In this document: positions 41,769-53,863 of the stretch, in pieces
Position numbering within the stretch: the first letter of the stretch is position 1
Layout: the number at the start of each line of letters is the position of its first letter
DNA from: Corticium candelabrum
Taxonomy: Eukaryota; Porifera; Homoscleromorpha; Homosclerophorida; Plakinidae
Reading direction: 5' to 3'
Length of the DNA stretch: 64,000 nt
Assembly (NCBI RefSeq): GCF_963422355.1
Contig: NC_085099.1
Location: 2,681,342 to 2,745,341, forward strand
Notes under the pieces: generated by a model
Told to the model about the DNA's origin: nothing
The model's input: the letters and a program-made list of their open reading frames with translations, nothing else
The model's database searches: none
Position numbers and translations under genes: made by a program

Positions 41769-43064
41769 TCACGTTTTAAATCCATCGTTCATCATCAGTG
41801 CAGTTAAAACTTCACATTGTTCATGAGTTTTGTGTTGAAGGAGCTCCAGTCTCTTCCTTGTCTCTCTTGCTCCTTCCTTCCACAAGAGAACGAGAGCATC
41901 ATCACCGCACGATGCGAATCCATCAACCCTGAAGCTGATTACAGATAAAACGCCACCACTGTGACCCATCAGTTCACCAATAAAAGACGCATATTTAGAC
42001 ACCGGCGGCATGAAATTCTTTCGTTGTGTTTGCGCTCTCAAAATCGCTTCAATGTCTACTTCCCACAGTCGTATTCTCGCATCTTGAGAACACGTGATTA
42101 CAATGTTTCTCAATTCGTTATATGCTAGACTATTGACTGCCGTCTTGTGCGCATGCTGCTGGTCAATCAATAAGGCCGTTTTCTCCGGTTGACTACTACT
42201 GAACACCTGAAATCCATTACCAACAGCAGCGAAGACATACTCACCACAAGAAATGAGCTGGTTGACAGAAAATCGGTACAATTTATTTTCGTAATCATAG
42301 TAGTTTTCGTGCTGATTTAATTTCCTTGCAACAGTAATGGTGTGACTTGACCAAAAATAGATGGCACCGTCGAGAGACCCCGATGCAAACATGGCCTCAC
42401 CAATGGGAATGAGACAGCGAATTGCATCACGATGAGAAGGCATTTTCTTTATATACGACTCTAAACTCGGCTTTTCGTCGTTGATGACCAACTGATAACC
42501 GTCCAGACTCAGACTGTTTGTAGCAGCAATGAGACGACCGTTTCTCACAGCCAGCAGTGTGTGTATACAAGAGTCATCATTCGTCGGATGAAGTTTGTGA
42601 AGTAGGTCGCCCTCCTTGCTCCACAGACACAAATCGTCGCCTCCCGAGCAAAAATACTGGACATCATTATACAGTATGGCAACCAAACATCTGACCGAGC
42701 TGCCATGTTCTTTTATCTCCTTCTTCAATGATCCGCTTTCTGAATGCCAAACTCGTATTGTCTTGTCTGAAGATGCTGTGAGAAGAATCCTATCATCCAG
42801 CTGTAGCAGTAAGGCGCACGTGACTCTCCGGCTCTTAGTCTCTAGAGCGTGCACACAGCTGCCTGATTCTATGTCCCAAACTAGTATCTTTCCATCATCA
42901 CCATAAGAGACGAAGCTCTTTTCATCGAGTCTTGTCAACGTCCTGACAATGTCAGAGTGGCCGGAGAGAACCTTAACGGCCGTAAAAGGATTCTGCTGCT
43001 GTGAAAACTCTTGGCCGGCGTCGAATTCGTCTTGCATTCTGTTGACAAAGCCCTGTGTTGTCAT
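41769..43064 (-). CDS. WDR41: WD repeat-containing protein 41 (WDR41), intronless
   Basis: One uninterrupted frame of 431 residues starting at MTTQGFVNRMQDEFDAG. At least six WD40 repeats are visible, for example VLSGHSDIVRTLTRLDEKSF, VSYGDDGKILVWD, LTASSDKTIRVWHSESG, CSGGDDLCLWSKEGDLL, FASGSLDGAIYFWSS, ITCSQDARIRLWEVD and ELMGHSGGVLS, ending in SCGDDALVLLWKEGARETRK. The sequence SGG(D/N)DLCLW and the final ILLWK-G-RES/T-R match WDR41 rather than other WD proteins. WDR41 joins C9orf72 and SMCR8 in a complex on lysosomes that regulates autophagy (family knowledge). It ends 63 bases from the TTC7 stop codon on the other strand. Having no introns is unusual beside such intron-rich neighbours. 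Confidence 0.92.
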   Translation of the reverse strand: MTTQGFVNRMQDEFDAGQEFSQQQNPFTAVKVLSGHSDIVRTLTRLDEKSFVSYGDDGKILVWDIESGSCVHALETKSRRVTCALLLQLDDRILLTASSDKTIRVWHSESGSLKKEIKEHGSSVRCLVAILYNDVQYFCSGGDDLCLWSKEGDLLHKLHPTNDDSCIHTLLAVRNGRLIAATNSLSLDGYQLVINDEKPSLESYIKKMPSHRDAIRCLIPIGEAMFASGSLDGAIYFWSSHTITVARKLNQHENYYDYENKLYRFSVNQLISCGEYVFAAVGNGFQVFSSSQPEKTALLIDQQHAHKTAVNSLAYNELRNIVITCSQDARIRLWEVDIEAILRAQTQRKNFMPPVSKYASFIGELMGHSGGVLSVISFRVDGFASCGDDALVLLWKEGARETRKRLELLQHKTHEQCEVLTALMMNDGFKT

Positions 43065-43109
43065 CCTGGCATATTGCCGAGTACTGTACACATGTATACT
43101 CGGAGTTCC

Positions 43110-43160
43110 TCTTAACGCGCGCAGGTTACCACTCTAGCCATTAGCCTGCGCGCGTTAAGA
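43110..43160. promoter_or_regulatory. GC-rich perfect palindrome in the WDR41/EVI5 divergent promoter
   Basis: Arms TCTTAACGCGCGCAGG (43110-43125) and CCTGCGCGCGTTAAGA (43145-43160) are exact complements around a 19-base loop. The loop (CACTCTAGCCATTAGCCTG) resembles the inner part of the 3624-3766 MITE (CCACTATAGCCTTTAGCCTG). It may be a tiny MITE remnant or a regulatory palindrome 46 bases before the WDR41 ATG. Confidence 0.5.
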
Positions 43161-43459
43161 CGTGCACCCTCAAGGAGACCCCTCTCCAGACGACGTGCGT
43201 TCCTAAATGCACAAATAGAATACGAGCGCATGAGTGACTAGAAGTCGCTGACTCGAATTACAAAAGAAGCAATCGCACGTCCGTAAAGCTTCACCACGCC
43301 CTTCTATCCTAAGTTTAATCCGGGATTTTCCTTTCTAATTCTAGTGTAATCCGGGATCTTCCCGAACTGACATTTGTTGAAATAGCGGCTCGATTTGATG
43401 TTTTACTGCTTTCCATACGTGTAGCCGACTTGCTATCCGTCGCAAAAACATTCAATCCA

Positions 43460-44861
43460 ATGGATGAGGAGTCGCCAACCGACGTCGAGAGTCTGAGCAA
43501 CTGCGATGCTGATCTACTGGCCAAACTAGAAGAACAAAATCGGTACGTAGTTGCATAAGGCGATAATAGCAGCACGTGTGTGTGCGCGCACGCAACCCGT
43601 ATTTTACCACTCAACAGAGTGCTGGAAAGTGACGCGAAAGGGCTAACGCGGGTACCTGCAAGGCCGTCGTCGTTAGCGAAGAAAGAGGATAGCAAGGTGT
43701 GCGTGCTTTGTTGTCCGGATGGTGTTATGGTCGTGCGCGTTAGCCTGTCTTTTGTGTTTGCAGCCGCATAAGAGCGGATTGAACTTAGCTATAGAGCAAG
43801 TTGTCAAGAAACTGACGTCCTTGTCCGGCAGCCCTAAACGTGGAAGTAACCAGGATGTTCCAAATGTAAGCACATACTCTGTGTGTGAATGTGGGTATTG
43901 TGTTATCGTATGTCATTGGGATATGCGTGGTTTCATAGCGGCCACATTTGTCGGTTAAGTTAATTTAATTGTTGGTGTATAATTAATTAATAACTATGTA
44001 GGTTAAGTACGGGTGGCTTCTCTATTGGTTTAAGTAAGCGTTGGTTAATTGATTAATTAATTATACTATATGATTAGCTAACTTTGTGTTTACAGCCTGG
44101 GTATGCATAGCACAGCAGACTTATACCCCGTTTACACGAGCACTTACACGAGCACTTACACGAGCACTTCTAAGCTGGCCGAGCCATTCCAACTCGGCTC
44201 GGTATTTCTAGCCAGGCCAGCGGGCACCAGCCGGGACTGGCTTCGGTACATTGTGTAAATGCATAGAGTACTGGAAAACGGGCCGTGCATGCTCATTTGG
44301 TAGTTTTGCGTAGCCAGACCCCTTTCCACCGCGTCATACTTCCACGCGAAAATGGCACATATAGTAGAGCGAGACAGAGACTCTGTGTCTTATCCAATTA
44401 TGGAGCGACCAAAATGAGCAAGAAGTTTAGCTTTGAACTTCGTTGCTGCATATGCACAACAGTCGCCTGGCGATAGACCTACGACGTCTTGTATATGTCC
44501 TACACATTCTCGATATGACTGTTGTAAAGCCATAGCGAGCAGCTTGGCTTCTGTCCGTTGCAAACAAACGTGAGCTAACACGAGCTATGTCAAGCTCAAG
44601 TAACTAACACACGTTAGTGACACGCATTGGCTTTCTTTTGTGGAGTGTGTCGTGTAAATGCGGGCTGGAATACTGGGCTGGCATGGGCTGGTGTGGCTCA
44701 GCTTGGCTTGCTATGCGTGCTCGTGTAGATGGGGTATATGGTTGTAATGTTTTCAGATCTGTTTGTGTGTTTATCTGTGTATCTGTCTCTGTGTGTATGC
44801 TGTCTGTCTGTCTATCAAAACTACAGCTGCAAGCAAAAGAATAAGTCTGTCTCTCTGTCTT

Positions 44862-44899
<38 letters not shown>

Positions 44900-47800
44900 A
44901 CGGCTCGGCCCACGATTACAAGTACTTGTGTAAACGGGGTTTACAGAATTGAAAATTGATCAACACTAGACTCTGGCTAGCTGTCTGTCAGTGTGTCTCT
45001 CTGTCTCTCTGTCTGTCAATACATATATTTCAAACATCAAACTATAATAGATATCAGCAAAAGGCAAAAAATTAAAGTTCGCAAGCTACATGAAAATACA
45101 CATATGTGTACTGAACACATAGCAGCTAAAAAATTATGCTACTACCCAGCTTTCAGCCAACTAATGGCTGAAAAACTGGGTGCTGCTGTCTGTCTGTCTG
45201 TCTGTCTATCTTTGTGTCCGTCTGTCAGTCTGTCTGTCCATCTGTTTGTCTTCAAAGGTTTAATTCTGAGATAATGCACACTTTACGGTTGTCATGTGGG
45301 GTGTGCAATCCCATCCTAGATGGCTTCTACATGCTTATCAACTCTTCCACATCGTGCCTACATTTTCGTCTCATCCCCTGTTTACTTACATTGGATTTCA
45401 AACTGTCTGCGCTTCATAGAAGGGTCACAGGCAAATCTTTTAGGACAGGTTTCACAGTACAGTATTTTTACAGCTACCAAACTACTTGAAATGCTAAGCC
45501 AAAATCGATTGCCGGTGAAGACTTTTCTTATAATGTTTGGATTCTAGATGCCCACCACAGAGGAAGACATCTATTTGGCATGGGGTGCAATTATTGCCAA
45601 TTGGGAGGAAACGTTCCATAAGAGACCAAAATACATCAAACAGTTGGTCAGAGATGGTATTCCTGATGCAGTACGAGCGTTAGCGTGGCAACTCTTGTCG
45701 AATGCATTTGACTCTCCTATGAAGGACACATACGTTGAATTAATGGAGGTGAGAACGATTTTTAGTTGGTTAAGTTTGACACTCGTTGTATACTTGTGTA
45801 TTTAGCTGCCATCGCCGTCTGAAAAACAGATTCAGAGAGACATAGCACGGACGTTTCCTCAACACAGCTTCTTTAAGGATCACGATGGTGTGGGACAGGA
45901 GTCGCTGTTTCATGTCGTAAAGGTAGTTGCAACACTTGCTATTATAATCAGGGTGTTGTGGCTTGAGTCTTGGTTGTCTTGTAGGCATACTCTTTGCATG
46001 ACAAAGAAGTCGGCTACTGTCAAGGCAGCTCGTTTATTGTTGGTATTTTGCTTATGCAGGTGAGGTTTACTGTCAGCAGTCGTTGATTGGTCAGTTGTTA
46101 GGTAAATCTTAATGTTGGAAAATGGAGCATGAGGTACAGTGTGCACACGAACTTACTTCGAATTACTGGCATTCTTTTTGGCAATCGCTGATCACTTGGA
46201 ATGCTTAATGTGAATAGATTTGTTTTAATTTAAGAGGCGTGAAGGTGCTACTTGTGTTTTGTTCCTTATTATGTCTGTTCTTTGTTGTGTTTGTTTCTCA
46301 TTATGTTTGTTCGTCATTGTGTTTGTCACTGCAGTATTTATGCATCTGGCGGTATGATGTGACGTCAGTGCTCTGAATTTACTCTAGAAACAGTATGATA
46401 TCTCACCTAACATAATCGTGTACAGTATAGTACATGTACAGTATGTGTGAAGCAGCGTTTGCTTCTTGGGGAACAAAAGTTGAGACATTTTTTTGTTTTG
46501 TGTTCATTTGGTTGTTTGTTTGTTTGTTTGTGTGTGTGTGTGCATGTGTGTGTGTGCGCATGCATTACGTGTGTGCGTGTATGTACGTGTGTGTGCATGC
46601 TCAGCCGCTTGTGCAACACTCTAGAGGCAGTCAGTTTGCGTTGTTAGCACTTGAATACATTTCATATAATCCCTTATTACACAAGACATATTTCTTGGTT
46701 AATTGTCTAAATTGATTGTCATTTGGTTTGTTGTGAAGATGCCAGAAGAAGAGGCGTTTGCCGTCTTTGTTAAAATAATGCAAGACTATGGAATGAGGCG
46801 GCTATTTACTCCCACTATGTCAAGCCTGAATTTATGCTTTTATCTTCTAGAAGCACTCATACAGGTACATTGCAAACACGACTTCGATTTAGTTTATGTA
46901 AGGAGACACGTTATGGTGTTCTTAGGAGTCACTTCCGGATCTATATACACACTTTCAGGCTCAAGGATTTTTTACTTCCATGTGGTCATCGTCTTGGTTT
47001 CTTACTATGTTTGCAACTACACTGCCACTTTGCATCGTGTTTAGAATAATGGATTTGTTTCTACTCGAGGTGCTTATGCAATCTGATTTTAACGTTAATG
47101 TATTGTGTGAGTGTCGCCTGATTTGCAGGGAATGGAGATTTTGTTTAGAGTTGGTGTGGCTTTGTTGGAGTGGAGTAGAGAGCAGCTGTTGCAGATGGAT
47201 ATGGAGGCAATGCTACGGCATTTTCAGAAAGATATGTGTACGATTCACGAGAGAGACCCGGAGGCGCTGATAGCTGCTGCATACCAAGTCAAATACAATA
47301 CAAAGAAGATGAAACGGTATGCTGTGCCCTTAAAAAAGTTGATGTCCTTAGGAAGATAGATAGGTGAATGTGATGGGGTCAGCTAGTAAGTATACTGAGA
47401 TCCTTCGCTGTGGCTGCTGTCGTTGACAGAAATCTAGCAGAAAAATATGGCAATGATATAGGATTATGCATACATACTTTACTTTTGTCATCATGAAGTT
47501 AGTATGGCTCAAACTACAGCATGTATAACAACAACTTGTTTGAGTGCCACTTGTGTATACCATAGCTTACAGGTTTGCATTGGACTTTACTACTATGGCA
47601 GGCCTAAAACTATAGTACATATTCATGTGTATGATCTGGTCTGACCATCTTCTTTTATGAAAAAACAAGTGTTGTGAAGGAAGTGTTTGTAGACAATGGC
47701 CTTGAATGGTTGACTCATTACTCAACGTACTAATGTTCTTTAATAGACTTGAGAAAGAGTATGAGGTGATGCGAGAGAGAGCTTCACAGGAGCACGAAGA

Positions 47801-50800
47801 GAACAGAGTGAGATGTGTTATGGTCGTTGCTTTTTTGGACTCTGTACTAGGTATACATGATATCTCTGCAGAGACTGAGAACAGAGAACAAGATGCTACA
47901 GGACAGAGTGAATCACCTTGAACTTGAAAGCACATCATTAGCCGGGCGACTAATCGAGGTAAGTAGTTCACAGATTGGTTGTATTGAAGTATAGTTTGCT
48001 AAGCTTGTCAAATATTGCTTAGGGTCAAGTGAACTCAGCACAAGAAGCCGAGGACTTATTTGCAATGCGACGTGAACTAGCTGGTCTTCGGAAACATGAT
48101 GCCGAAGTGGCCGAGAAGCTCCGGGAGGCAGAACTCAGAGTGTCAGAGCTGGAACAAATTGTGCACTAACTAGTTTTACAGTCAATCATTATCAGACTAA
48201 GGTTATACCTCTCTTTAGAATGACGTCGTTGAGGCCATGAGAAGAGACACAACGCCATCTGATGTTTTAGAGAATGGCACTGCTGTCAAGCAGCAGAATG
48301 TCACGTTATGTGAGTCTAGTGAAACCGTCAGACTTAGAGCAGAACTGACACTATTCCAGAAGAAAGATCAGGAGTCGACGAATACGATTAATATGCTGCA
48401 AAGAGAAGTCGAACACCTCAGAAAACAGGTACGTGCCATCGTTAGTTAATCTAAAGGCCGGTTCACAATATCTACGTTAGCACCAACAGAATGTAACGAA
48501 CGTTTCATTGCGAACCGGGTTATTGTTTTTTCACGTTACGTTACGTTAGATTACGTAGGATTATGTTGGTGTGGAAAGGAACAAACGAAACGTTTGATCA
48601 ATAGCCATTGTGCAAGGAATCACGTGCATGGTTATGGTAGCGCGTGGCAATTTGTAAATTATAGAGGAAAAACTACTTGAAGCCGTCAACAGCTACTCTC
48701 ACTTGCGGCTAGTGATTTCTCGTGCATACAAAGATATCATTGCCAAGAACATGCTTGGAAAGAGGTGTCTGCTATCGTGACGTCACGTTGTCTACGTTGG
48801 CCTACGCTAAATTGCAAACATCACCCACAGAATGTTTGTTACGTTTGTTCCGTTCCGTTCCGTTGGTGCCAACATAGATATTGTGAACTGGCCTTAAAGG
48901 AACACTTCGTCGTTTATCGCAACACCCACGCAAACTTGATTGCATAGCTACGCAATCAAGATAGAAGGTTGGTCTGAACTACAGGCAAAACTGGATATGA
49001 GAGCGGTAGATATTAGCAGCAAATATCCTGAAAAACGGAGCCCATACGATGGTGCCTCGCTACCATCAAAATGCTAGAAGACACTCACGAGACGTTGAGA
49101 AAATGTGCTTGTGAGTTATGAAACGGGCATGGATGCGCATGCAAGGCTGAACGGACCAACTGCACTGCATTTGTGCACTTGCACTTATCACATGACCTAC
49201 TTATCACTTACCACGTGATCATCGTATGCGCTCTGTTTTCACGCTGATATGTAGCACTCGCATGTTCAAACCTGGTTTATTGTAAAATGTAACCTATTGG
49301 GTGCCTTGGACCTGAGGAAAGATGACGAGGTGGTTTGCATGCGACCCGAACTCTGCTTCAACAACGAGATTGCAAAATCGCTTCTGTACGTTTTCGTTAT
49401 TTGTAACGGTGACTATGCTCTGATGTGCAGCTTTGCCTGTAGTTCAACCCAACCTTCCAAATTGATTACGTATAGTATGCAATCAAATTTGCAGGGTGTA
49501 CCGCTAAACGACTGAGTGTACCTTCAAGGCCGTGTTTCCACTAGCTGCACCGTAAACTAGTTTAGCTTAAAACATGTTTATGAACCAAGCCAGTTCAAGA
49601 AAGCAACTGTTTCTACTAGGAACTTGCACATCCAGATGTGCAAGACAAATCGTATGGTAGTATTTGTCGAGCGAGGCTTGCTTTAAAAAGTATCGGGGTC
49701 CCCTGTCACCGAGTTAGGCAACTGTTGTTGTCACTTATTCAGCATCTACAGTAGTAGGAATTTGCATGATGATGGCCAAGGATACCTACCGTCTGTTCTC
49801 GTGATCTCTCCATAGCTACTGATTTTCTCCTTTAGTTAATGACCCTTACATCTTACATTTTTTCAAGGCAATCCTATACCAGCAAAACAGCCAATAATAT
49901 CATTAAAACGTCATCAGGAGCCATCGTAAGGAAGCGCACTATTGTCATGTGACCATTAAACCTAAACCACTTTTGCTAAACTATGGCCGTGTTTCCACTA
50001 GCTGCACCTTAAACTAGTTTAGCTTAAATGCGTTTAAAAAGTAAACCAGTTCAAGAAAGTGACTGTTTCCACTAGCAACTTGCACATCCGGGATATGCGA
50101 AACAAATTGTCTAGGAAAGCCTTATTTTGAAGTGTTGGGCTGCTCTGTCGTCGAGTCAGGGCAACTCTTGGTTGTCACTGATTCAGCTGCTAGTAGGAAT
50201 TTGCATGACAATGACCAAGGACACCGTCTTCTCTCTCTCTCTCCGTAGCTGCTGATTTCTTTCCCTTAGTTAACTATTGACTCTTACATCTTTTAAGGCA
50301 ATCCTATCCTAGCAAAATAGTCAATATTATCAAAACAGCATTGTCAGAAGCCATCTAAACAAGCGTGCTACTGTCACGTGACAGTTAAACCTAAACCATA
50401 TTGCTAAACCTACTTTAAAGAAAGCGGTTTAGGTATAGAATATAACTGGTTTAGTGCAAGTGAAACAGGTCAATTCTTAAACCAGTTTAGCTTTTAATTA
50501 ACCACTTGTTAAACCGGTTTAGGCGCTAGTGGAAACGCTTTAGGCGCTAGTGGAAACGCATCCTACATATGAAACATGTTTAGCAAAAGCTGTTTAGGTC
50601 TACGTTTAAACAGGTTTTAACATGTTCAAGCCCTAGTGGAAACGTGCCCTAAGAATATTGAAGTAATTCCTAGAAGTTCATGTTGTGGGCACAAGAAACT
50701 ACATAAACAATTATAATAGAGATCCCACACCGAAATATGTAATGGATGTGAATCCAGCCGATTTCTCAGTAGACCGTAGCTATAGGCTAATGTGCGTCAT

Positions 50801-51154
50801 GCACAGGGGTTGGCAACAAATGCTGGTGGAGCCGAATCATGCAGACCAAACGATTCTTACGTATAATTCAGTAACTCAGACAATGATCAAGACATTGTCA
50901 CTGCTTGCAACCAACTTGTTTTCTGGCCTTTTCTGAACGGTAATTTATCCACTGAGTGATGATTACATTGTAGGAATCGAAGTTCTAGCATTGTGTTTGG
51001 ACTTCTCACTCTATCTCTGTTATAGCTTGCTAAAGCAAGACTAACGATGTCGAGCTCTTCTACTGATGGTGACGGGAGCGGTTCAGTGTCGTCACGAACT
51101 ACCAGTCCTTCGAGGCAGTCACCAACAAAGAGTATCAAAAAGGAATGGGTGTGA
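43460..51154 (+). CDS. EVI5: EVI5-type TBC domain Rab GTPase-activating protein
   Basis: Exons 43460-43542, 43618-43696, 43764-43865, 45548-45748, 45806-45922, 45984-46059, 46739-46864, 46926-47069, 47129-47316, 47747-47807, 47872-47958, 48023-48160, 48219-48428, 51026-51154. Start [14 protein letters not shown]. The TBC domain has [16 protein letters not shown] (catalytic Arg of the IxxDxxR-type finger in [13 protein letters not shown]), [19 protein letters not shown] (the glutamine-finger YCQG), [15 protein letters not shown] and [19 protein letters not shown] coiled coil follows ([45 protein letters not shown]). The tail is Ser-rich and ends SIKKEWV. EVI5 acts on Rab GTPases in membrane traffic and cytokinesis (family knowledge). 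The last intron is 2.6 kb and full of MITEs. Confidence 0.93.
44122..44944. mobile_element. Fold-back element in an EVI5 intron, ACCCCGTTTACACGAG ends
   Basis: The left end TATACCCCGTTTACACGAG is complementary to the right end CTTGTGTAAACGGGGTTTA. Inside, ACACGAGCACTT is repeated three times at the left. The interior is GC-rich (GCTCGG, CCAGCC, GGCTGG) with inverted segments, plus a CTGT microsatellite at about 44790-44900. No protein is recognised and no clear target duplication was seen. Confidence 0.6.
45186..45254. repeat. CTGT microsatellite
   Basis: Imperfect CTGT repeats in an EVI5 intron. A similar tract lies at about 44990-45018. Confidence 0.7.
48455..48894. mobile_element. 440-bp MITE, AGGCCGGTTCACAATATCTA family, TAA target duplication
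   Basis: It begins AGGCCGGTTCACAATATCTA and ends TAGATATTGTGAACTGGCCT. The inverted repeats extend about 30 bases (GTTAGCACCAACAGAA / GTTGGTGCCAAC). It is flanked by TAA at 48452-48454 and 48895-48897, the 3-base target typical of PIF/Harbinger elements. It is related at its ends to 31725-31894. It has no coding capacity. Confidence 0.8.
49527..50650. mobile_element. Fold-back element with two tandem halves, GTGTTTCCACTAG ends
   Basis: The left end AGGCCGTGTTTCCACTAG is complementary to the right end CTAGTGGAAACGTGCCCT. A second left-end copy starts at 49985 (GGCCGTGTTTCCACTAGCTG). It is followed by the same order of motifs as the first (TAAACTAGTTTAGCTTAAA, CAAGAAAG, CAACTTGCACATCC), so about 458 bases are tandemly repeated. 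The palindrome AAACYRGTTTA recurs many times. It lies in the last EVI5 intron. Confidence 0.65.
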
Positions 51155-51314
51155 CGAAGAAATTGTGTTTCACGTAATGGTTGCCTGAAATTCTCTCTAC
51201 GTTATGGTTAATTATTCAGTAAGCAGGGCAGCTGTGGTGTCTTACACACGTTGTACATACAGGTGGACGTACAGCTAACTTTCTGTATTCTACAAATTGA
51301 TAGAAAAGTCTATA

Positions 51315-51755
51315 TTAGATGATGACTTCAGTCGTCCTTGTGTCAGTTGTGTTGACAATTAGGTGGTAGTCAATGGGTGGGCTTGTTTGTCGTGTCTTGC
51401 AAACGATTGCCAAACGTTGGCACAAGGTCGATATTCTGAAAGATACCCAGATACATGTGTGAGAGTTGATCGTCGGTGTGTGATTGATAATGCATACAGA
51501 TTTTACCTCGGTTGGTCTGAGAAATGTTAGTAGGCATAGTAACAAGAAGTCGATAATGACAATACAACTGTAAATAATCCCGCCAACAGGTCGGCCACGA
51601 CAATATCTGAAAATAAACGTTCGTTTACATCACTAACAGACTCAATTTGTGTGACAGTAACAGTTGATATCAATTTGACATGCTGAAACCTTCAGAATAG
51701 TGAATCAGTATGCATTTGTGATATTCTTCTCTATCTGGGGTTAGATGTTTAGATA

Positions 51756-51797
<42 letters not shown>

Positions 51798-51810
51798 TTA
51801 TACATTATAC

Positions 51811-51894
<84 letters not shown>

Positions 51895-53863
51895 ATATAA
51901 TCATTATATATAATCATTACATATTATACAGTCTAGGTTTCAGCATCTGTGTACCAGATTGGGCAGCATATGTGACAGTAAGCACTGATTGACAATGCAA
52001 ACATGAATCAGCTACAATGAAGGAATTTCACTTTGATGCTCACCTTTGGAGTCGGTCTACGAATGTGAGTTCACGATCTCTAGTGACAATGTCATACACC
52101 TGCACGCAAAGTTTGAAAATTACGTTTGCAATATCGTCGTCGATTGGATTTGGAGTCTGACTGTTTCGGTTCTTGCTGCTATGTCCTTCCATTGATACAT
52201 AGCAGCAACTCGCCTGTGATAGTCGTCCGGATCAGGCCTCTTGCCCAGATTAATGAGTTCGATAGCACTGTGAAGTCCGTCGACCATAGCTGCAAGCAAT
52301 CAAACATCAGGTATATCATGTCTGTCGAAGTTCAGTTTGATTGGAAGCGGTCACTCCAACGTACATTTGACACGAGGTTCTGCAAGTCGAATCATGTCAT
52401 CCGGAAGTACTTCCGGTACTCCTCCAACTCTCGTACTCACAACCAGCAATCTAACACAAAGCGACTCACATCACATCATACCATCTAAACATGATCAGAG
52501 TGTACATGTACCCGCAGCTGGCCGCTTCGACAATCGCTATGCAGAAAGCCTCTGTGAGTGATGTGTTTAAAAAGATGTCACCTTGTACTAGAACCTGTAC
52601 ACACAGACCATACAACTTGGCCACATGCAGAACGTTTTCCTCACTGACGTTTGGAACGTCGGCGTGATCAACTGGCCCGAGGAGTTTGACTCGACCGTGC
52701 AGTTGGTGTTTCTCTCTGACTTCTTCTAGAAGAATTCTTTTTGGTCCATCCCCACCTGACAATGTAACATCGGTTGCCTAGCAGTGTCGCTAAGAGTACA
52801 AGTTTCATACCAATCAAGAAGTCTACGTTGTCGTGGTCAGTGCAGATAGCTGGTATAATGGCGGCTAATAGATTCATTCCCTTGCGATATACCAGACGGC
52901 TCATAACAACTACTGTGACTAGACAAAATCAAACAGGCAAAGTATTGCCATACAGCCCTATTTGTTAGTTATCAAATTGTACTTACTTCGTCCCAAAGCC
53001 CGAGCTGACGGGTTAGGTACAAACTGCGATGAATCCACCGCATTGGGAATGACCGACACTATTGACGGTTGAAGTCCCGCTCGTAAGACGGTGTTTTCTT
53101 TGCTTGTATTAGAAACACAGATGACGTGGTTGACATTAGCCAGAGACAATTCTAGCAGTTTGTTTGTGATGATTGAGCTGGCGTCGGCAAACCCAAACAG
53201 AGAGTGATCCGTGAAGACAGTTTGAAGTCCCATAGTCTGAGAATGCATGATAGCCTCTTGACCCAAAACAGAGAAAGCCTACGAAGACGCTCACTGCGAA
53301 GAAATCAAATCAACAGAGTCTAATCCAACTTACAGAATGAGCATGAACTATAGTGATGGACTCTCGTACAAAAATATCTCGAAACAAAGGAAGGGTAGTA
53401 ATACAGGTTGGCAGTGCGACACCATTATAGAACGTCGCCACTGGAAGGTAGTACACCTGGAATGGCACAGAGTGTACAACTCAACTCGTCCACAATACGT
53501 ACTCACATACAAAGACCTTCAGATAGTTTGTCAGATAGCGTATCCCAGTTCTGTTACCATAAGCATGTGTGACAACAACAACCTGCATCGAGCAGCAATT
53601 TACGTCATTTGTTGATGCCAAACAGACGATCAAGGCTCGAGGGTCCAGCCGGTCAATCCCATTACAAAGAGAAAGACCAGAGAGAATGACTGGGTGGACA
53701 CTCGAGCCTAATAGACGATCATGTGATCTGCAACTTAATTAAAGCTGCTGTGTATAAGCTCGTGAAGAGTGACCTTGTGGCCTTGTTCAATAAGACATTG
53801 AGATAGCTGATAAATGTGACTCTCCACTCCACCCACATTGGGATAGAAGAAATCGGACACCAT
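51315..53863 (-). CDS. PIGA: PIG-A, catalytic subunit of GPI-N-acetylglucosaminyltransferase
   Basis: Minus-strand exons include 53863-53774 ([20 protein letters not shown]), from 53582 ([29 protein letters not shown]), the segment near 53390 ([18 protein letters not shown]), 53266-52990 ([20 protein letters not shown]), about 52920-52800 ([17 protein letters not shown]), 52756-52500 with a short intron ([40 protein letters not shown]), about 52440-52374 ([20 protein letters not shown]), 52289-52162, 52099-52044 and 51606-51315. The last exon encodes a membrane anchor ([16 protein letters not shown]). The GT4 fold with E-x7-E (EAFCIAIVE) is complete. PIG-A transfers GlcNAc to phosphatidylinositol on the ER, the first step of GPI synthesis (family knowledge). 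The start at 53863 matches the conserved [10 protein letters not shown] region; human PIGA has a short N-terminal extension before it that is not seen here. It converges on EVI5 with a 160-base gap. Confidence 0.93.
51761..51895. repeat. (TA)n microsatellite
   Basis: Two TA tracts separated by CATTATACATTATACATG, in a PIGA intron before its last exon. Confidence 0.9.
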
